Below are positions 59,956-64,000 of a stretch of 64,000 nucleotides of DNA, one piece after another. Both the position numbers and the translations under genes were made by a program. The notes below the pieces were generated by a model, which was not told the origin of the DNA, made no database searches, and worked only from the letters and a program-made list of their open reading frames with translations. Where the stretch lies: contig NC_064539.1 of the NCBI RefSeq assembly GCF_023856365.1, positions 12,785,519 through 12,849,518 of the forward strand, read 5' to 3'. The DNA is from Brienomyrus brachyistius (Eukaryota; Chordata; Actinopteri; Osteoglossiformes; Mormyridae). The stretch's first letter is position 1. Each line of letters opens with the position of its first letter.

Positions 59956-60949
59956 TTTTCATTAAGAAAATAAAGTTTTGCAAATGCAAAATAAAAGCAA
60001 ATCCTACACAGAAATAATTAAAATAAAAAGACAAGTATGAAACAAAAGCTGTCCTAACGTCATGCAGAACATTTTTGTTCTATATACAGCCAGTATGTCA
60101 TTTGTTGGTTTTCCTCTGTTCATTTACAAACAGACTACACAAACATGTCAAACGAGTCTGTTGTTTCTATTTGCACAAGGCTTATGGAATTTATCTAGAG
60201 GAGAATGGCCCATATTTACCTAAATACACTATTGGAAAAACAATGTTTACAAAAAGTATTAAATGCATATATCTACGTAAATAAACTAAAGCTGCTTATA
60301 TACATTTAACGGTAACATCTGCAGCCGCAGGATATATATCTTGATATGATTTGCCAGGCAGATATACTAAGCTGTATATGCAGTACATCTACAATTACTC
60401 ATTCATTAAGTTATCCATTAGTATAAACAAGTAAATAACAGTATAGATGACGTTGTAAGTATATGACAAAAAAAAAAAAAATCATACTTCCAACTGTACA
60501 CACGGGCTAGTTGGGCTTAAATAATAGAACCCTGTGTATGGAGGGCTTTTTTGTGCTTTCTCATTGTGCCTTGTTCTTTTGTGTGAATGTCTGGTGCATG
60601 TAATTTAATTTGGATGTCAATTTTTGGCAATTCAAGTTGGGATATTAAAAAACTGGGATTCACAGTGTCCCACTTCATTATGTCTGATAGAAGTCAAAAG
60701 CTTTAAGCCATTTAAATCATTATGCATATTTCTTGATGTATGGGGTAGCATAAATTATCTGAAATTTTGTTTATAAAATGTATTTTATAAAATATTTATT
60801 TTATCTAAATATGTTTAGAAAAAAAAATCATATTTCTGCAAATTTGTATTAACTTAAATTAGATTTAGATCATATAAAATGCATATTTTAAGTCAGTTTT
60901 GTGCTATTGTAATAATGATACAAGTTGTCATTACTCAGTATATCTTTCT

Positions 60950-61880
60950 ACAGGACATTATGTCAGTGTTGTGTGCAGCACTTTTCTTTGTGTAATCTTG
61001 TTTAAAGACCATCTGGGGAGGCCTTGCAAAGGAATGTTCAAATAAAGTAAAGAACGTCTCTGAGTGTGATTCATCACGAATGCAAATAAAACGACACCAC
61101 AGCTGATTAAAGCCCACATGTAAATTATCAGCACTTTCCTTGACTGATTAAAAAAGCAAATCATTACAAATTGGCCCAAATGAAATAAGGCAGGACGAGG
61201 GACAAATTGAAGGAGGCGGCTCTGTGCTGAGAGGGTGGACCTGGTCCTTACTGCCGGAATTTCTTATTCACCACGCTCCTTTTATGGGCCTGATTAATAA
61301 ACCTGGACAATGATTTATCAAAACAATAGCACTGCATCTCCTAGGACGTCAATATGCTCTACTTAGTCACGCAGCAGGTTCTTCGTCCTGGGAACTGCTG
61401 GCAAAAATGAAGAGAGATTGCTCAGCCACACTGGGGTTCCGTTCGGGATCTGCTGACGGCCGGACGTGCTTATTCAACCCGTCTGTCTCGGTTTGGCTGG
61501 AAGGCACGGGGAATAATGCAGTAACCTCCGCAGCAGGTCTGACTGCAGCCCTGCTGGTTTTGGCAGGCCCAGCTGCGGGAGCTTTTAGCCCCCGTCCTGA
61601 GGGCTCGCAGGACAGATGCAGTGCCTTGAGCTATAATCTGTGTCCCCAGTTCAGATGACAAATGGCATGGAGCAGAATATTGCATTATATATTAAGTACC
61701 TCGAGTTTGTAAATTATAGGATGCTGCCGATGCTGCTGCAGGCCAGTCTAAATGTGTGCTGGTGGCCTACAGAGGGTTTTGTCATGAATGGAGAGCATAG
61801 ATTTTCTCATCATTTGATTTTGGAGACAGAATCCCAGACACTTGGCAGTGATGATAACCCATAACATTGAAGGAGAAACC
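60950..61880. promoter_or_regulatory. Candidate conserved non-coding element cluster
   Basis: A block of nearly 1 kb with an octamer-like atgcaaat (about 61080), cctgattaataaacctgg and caatgatttatcaaaac (Hox/Pbx-like sites), and a GC-rich core (61440-61640). The 83-codon + frame at 61407-61658 is low-complexity and has no recognised domain, so regulatory DNA is favoured over coding. Confidence 0.35.
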
Positions 61881-63165
61881 ATATGAACCCATTTCCAGTT
61901 GAAAAAAGAAAAAGCTAGATCATTGTTTTTCAAAAAAATAATCATCAGAAATATTTTTGTAATAAAACTGAAATTTATTTTCTGATGTCTTATTTTGTAA
62001 TTATGGTTTTTCCCATGTTTTGATGTTAATAGTGACATTTATATATTTCCTCTGATTTCAGAATCCAAAAATTGTGTATAATAAGACAGCGACAATATAA
62101 ATTACTTATGTCAGTTAATTTTGGATACTGTGGTTTTATTTAGTTTGATTATATGTAACCTTTCCAAAGATATGCCCACACTGAGCAATGTTTACAGCAT
62201 TTACAATTACAATTACATTGTAATTGTATTGTGTAAGAGGGTGTCACCCGTGTCTTGACACTTTATTGTGATCATCTGCTTAGGAGAAGATAGTTCCTTT
62301 CCCAGGAAAGACAGATGGAAGAAAAGCAAGCCTCCAGCCAACAGGCTTTTGGTTTCTCCTACTAATTAGCTGCTGTGTTCTACAAGGGGGAACATGTGAC
62401 ATACATACCACTTCCAGCCAACAAATTGGACGTGAATGTTACACATAAGCACTGGATTTTGTAATCCCATTGTGTAAATAGCTGATTCCATTTGTGGCCC
62501 TAGACATGTGAATACTAAACCAAAAACAATTAGCAATATTAAATATTAATTGCAAATTTACAGAATATATTGTGGTCACTAATCTTGTAAAATCTTTTAG
62601 TTTCATCACACAATTCACTCAGTGATAGTTCACATTGTAAAAGAAATACTTGTTTTTTGTGTAACTAAGTTCCTCAACATTAACATTCTTCAACTTTAAA
62701 AACAAAATTCAAAAAATCCAACAAAACATTTTTTTGCAATAAACTTTGAAAAGAGAAGTAAATATGTACATATACAAGTATGAACAAGGTTTGGAGTGCT
62801 AATTCAGCACTTGGCTGTTATTTAATTATTTTTTTTTGTTTGCTGAAAGCTGGGGTCCTTATGTCTACATCAGAACACCGCCACAAGTCTCATACCAATT
62901 CTAACCAATTGCTATTTGTGTGGTTTGGTAGGATAGATGGTTCTGAGGAGAAATGATTCTGTAATCTGCGCACACACCCAAATAATGTTTTCTGAAGGTT
63001 ACAACAAAGAAAAAAAAACTGAAGAGATAAATAGCTCAAAAAATGTACAGAAGAATTGAGTCTATACTGTATTTTTTTTTATATAACTGCAACCTTCCTA
63101 TGTTCCTGATGGAGTGATAGCTTTACATATTGTGGATCCCACCTCAAGATGATGTTATTGTCCTA
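61881..63165. other. Intergenic, no gene seen
   Basis: AT-rich. The small island 62265-62480 (cacttccagccaacaaattg) may be another conserved non-coding element. No gene. Confidence 0.45.
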
Positions 63166-63169
63166 CTCA

Positions 63170-63660
63170 TGATCTCTAATTAGTGGAAAAAGTCAAGACC
63201 AATAAATCTTTCCTTGTTAATGACCAGCCAATGAATACCCGCCCAGGCACAGCTAAAGAATCAATGAGGAATTAAACGACTAAAGATGCGGTTCTGTGAG
63301 TTTGTTTGGTTTGCAGGTACTTTATTTGCCAAAAGGCTCAAGAGGAGCTTTTGTTTTATCCCCCAGTGTCTTGCAGAGATTAACATGCATGAAGATAACA
63401 TGGGCTTAAAGAAAAGCTCAGGGTTAAATACACCGCCCCCCATCTTAAAACCCAGCCCCCCTCCCAAACACAACTTGGCAGCTACAAGACAAACATAATG
63501 ATACAGCTGATTAATTAGACTCCCCTGGAACCCCCACAATCCCCCCAGCTGGGCAAGTGATTCATGAAGACACATCTCTAACCTGCCACATTGTGTCAGC
63601 CAGTAGGTTGCCAAGCTCCTGGAAGCTCATACTTGTACTGCAGTGCTAGTAGGCAGGCAC
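63170..63660. promoter_or_regulatory. Candidate conserved non-coding element
   Basis: Repeat-free block with agctgattaattagac and cacagctaaagaatcaatga, homeodomain-like sites, plus C-rich tracts. ORFs on both strands lack homology. Confidence 0.3.
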
Positions 63661-64000
63661 AGGTTGCAAGGACAAAATTTAACTTGTAAAAATCTAAGCA
63701 TAAAATGATATATTTTTTTTTACTACTGTCATCAGCAAGCACTGAAAAAGCAACAGCCCTAATGGGAAATATAGCTACAATAATATAAATATTTGCACTT
63801 TTCCCACAGCCTGCTTACATTTATAAATGGCAATAATAAATGGTCTAGTAAACAAAAGACAGTGATGCATGAACTCATCGTTGTTATTTTAACTGGAAGT
63901 CCATATTTTAATGGCAAAAATGTTCCATTTCCCATCAGAGTTTTTTTGTCTTTGTTAAAACTGAAGGCATTATAGCAGGCGATCCTTTTAACACCACTAA

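Overview
The window looks like nuclear DNA from a ray-finned fish. The evidence is a vertebrate gene with many GT-AG introns, V-SINE retroposons, L2-like and CR1-like LINEs, Tc1/mariner, hAT and piggyBac elements, long AT and GT microsatellites, and a large AT-rich non-coding flank. The type of V-SINE hints at an early-branching teleost, but the sequence alone does not settle the species.

The only host gene I can support is PARP8 (ARTD16), a mono-ADP-ribosyltransferase, on the + strand. Twenty coding exons lie between 702 and 15242. Joined, they give 2145 nt in one frame: 714 codons plus a stop. The human protein is about 850 residues, so roughly the first 140 residues must be encoded upstream of the window. 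The large exon at 6740-7298 carries six copies of a 22-residue basic/Ser/Cys repeat. The last seven or so exons encode the catalytic domain. A long AT-rich 3' UTR probably runs to about 17.8 kb. The introns carry V-SINEs, a Tc1 remnant and a hAT-type MITE.

From about 17.8 kb to 64 kb I find no convincing host gene. In vertebrates the gene downstream of PARP8 is ISL1, across a large regulatory gene desert, and this layout fits that (inference; ISL1 itself is not in the window). From 17.9 to 21.7 kb lie V-SINE pieces and a minisatellite of exactly twenty 43-bp units. From 27.3 to 28.9 kb is a three-level nest: a solo LTR inside a palindromic MITE inside a hAT-like element, each with its own target-site duplication. 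From 29.1 to 31.1 kb is a Tc1 element broken by two separate LINE insertions. From 32 to 35 kb are LTR-retroelement scraps. From 38.9 to 41.2 kb are an internally deleted Tc1, a possible old LTR and V-SINE scraps. From 45.4 to 49.2 kb is a fold-back composite: two piggyBac 3' halves in inverted orientation, bounded by TTAA, with an L2 LINE between them. From about 51.6 kb on, one hAT-like repeat aside, the DNA is mostly repeat-poor, with islands of higher complexity that are candidate conserved non-coding elements.

Only PARP8 is expected to make a host protein. The rest is a layered record of transposon insertions and possible long-range regulatory DNA.
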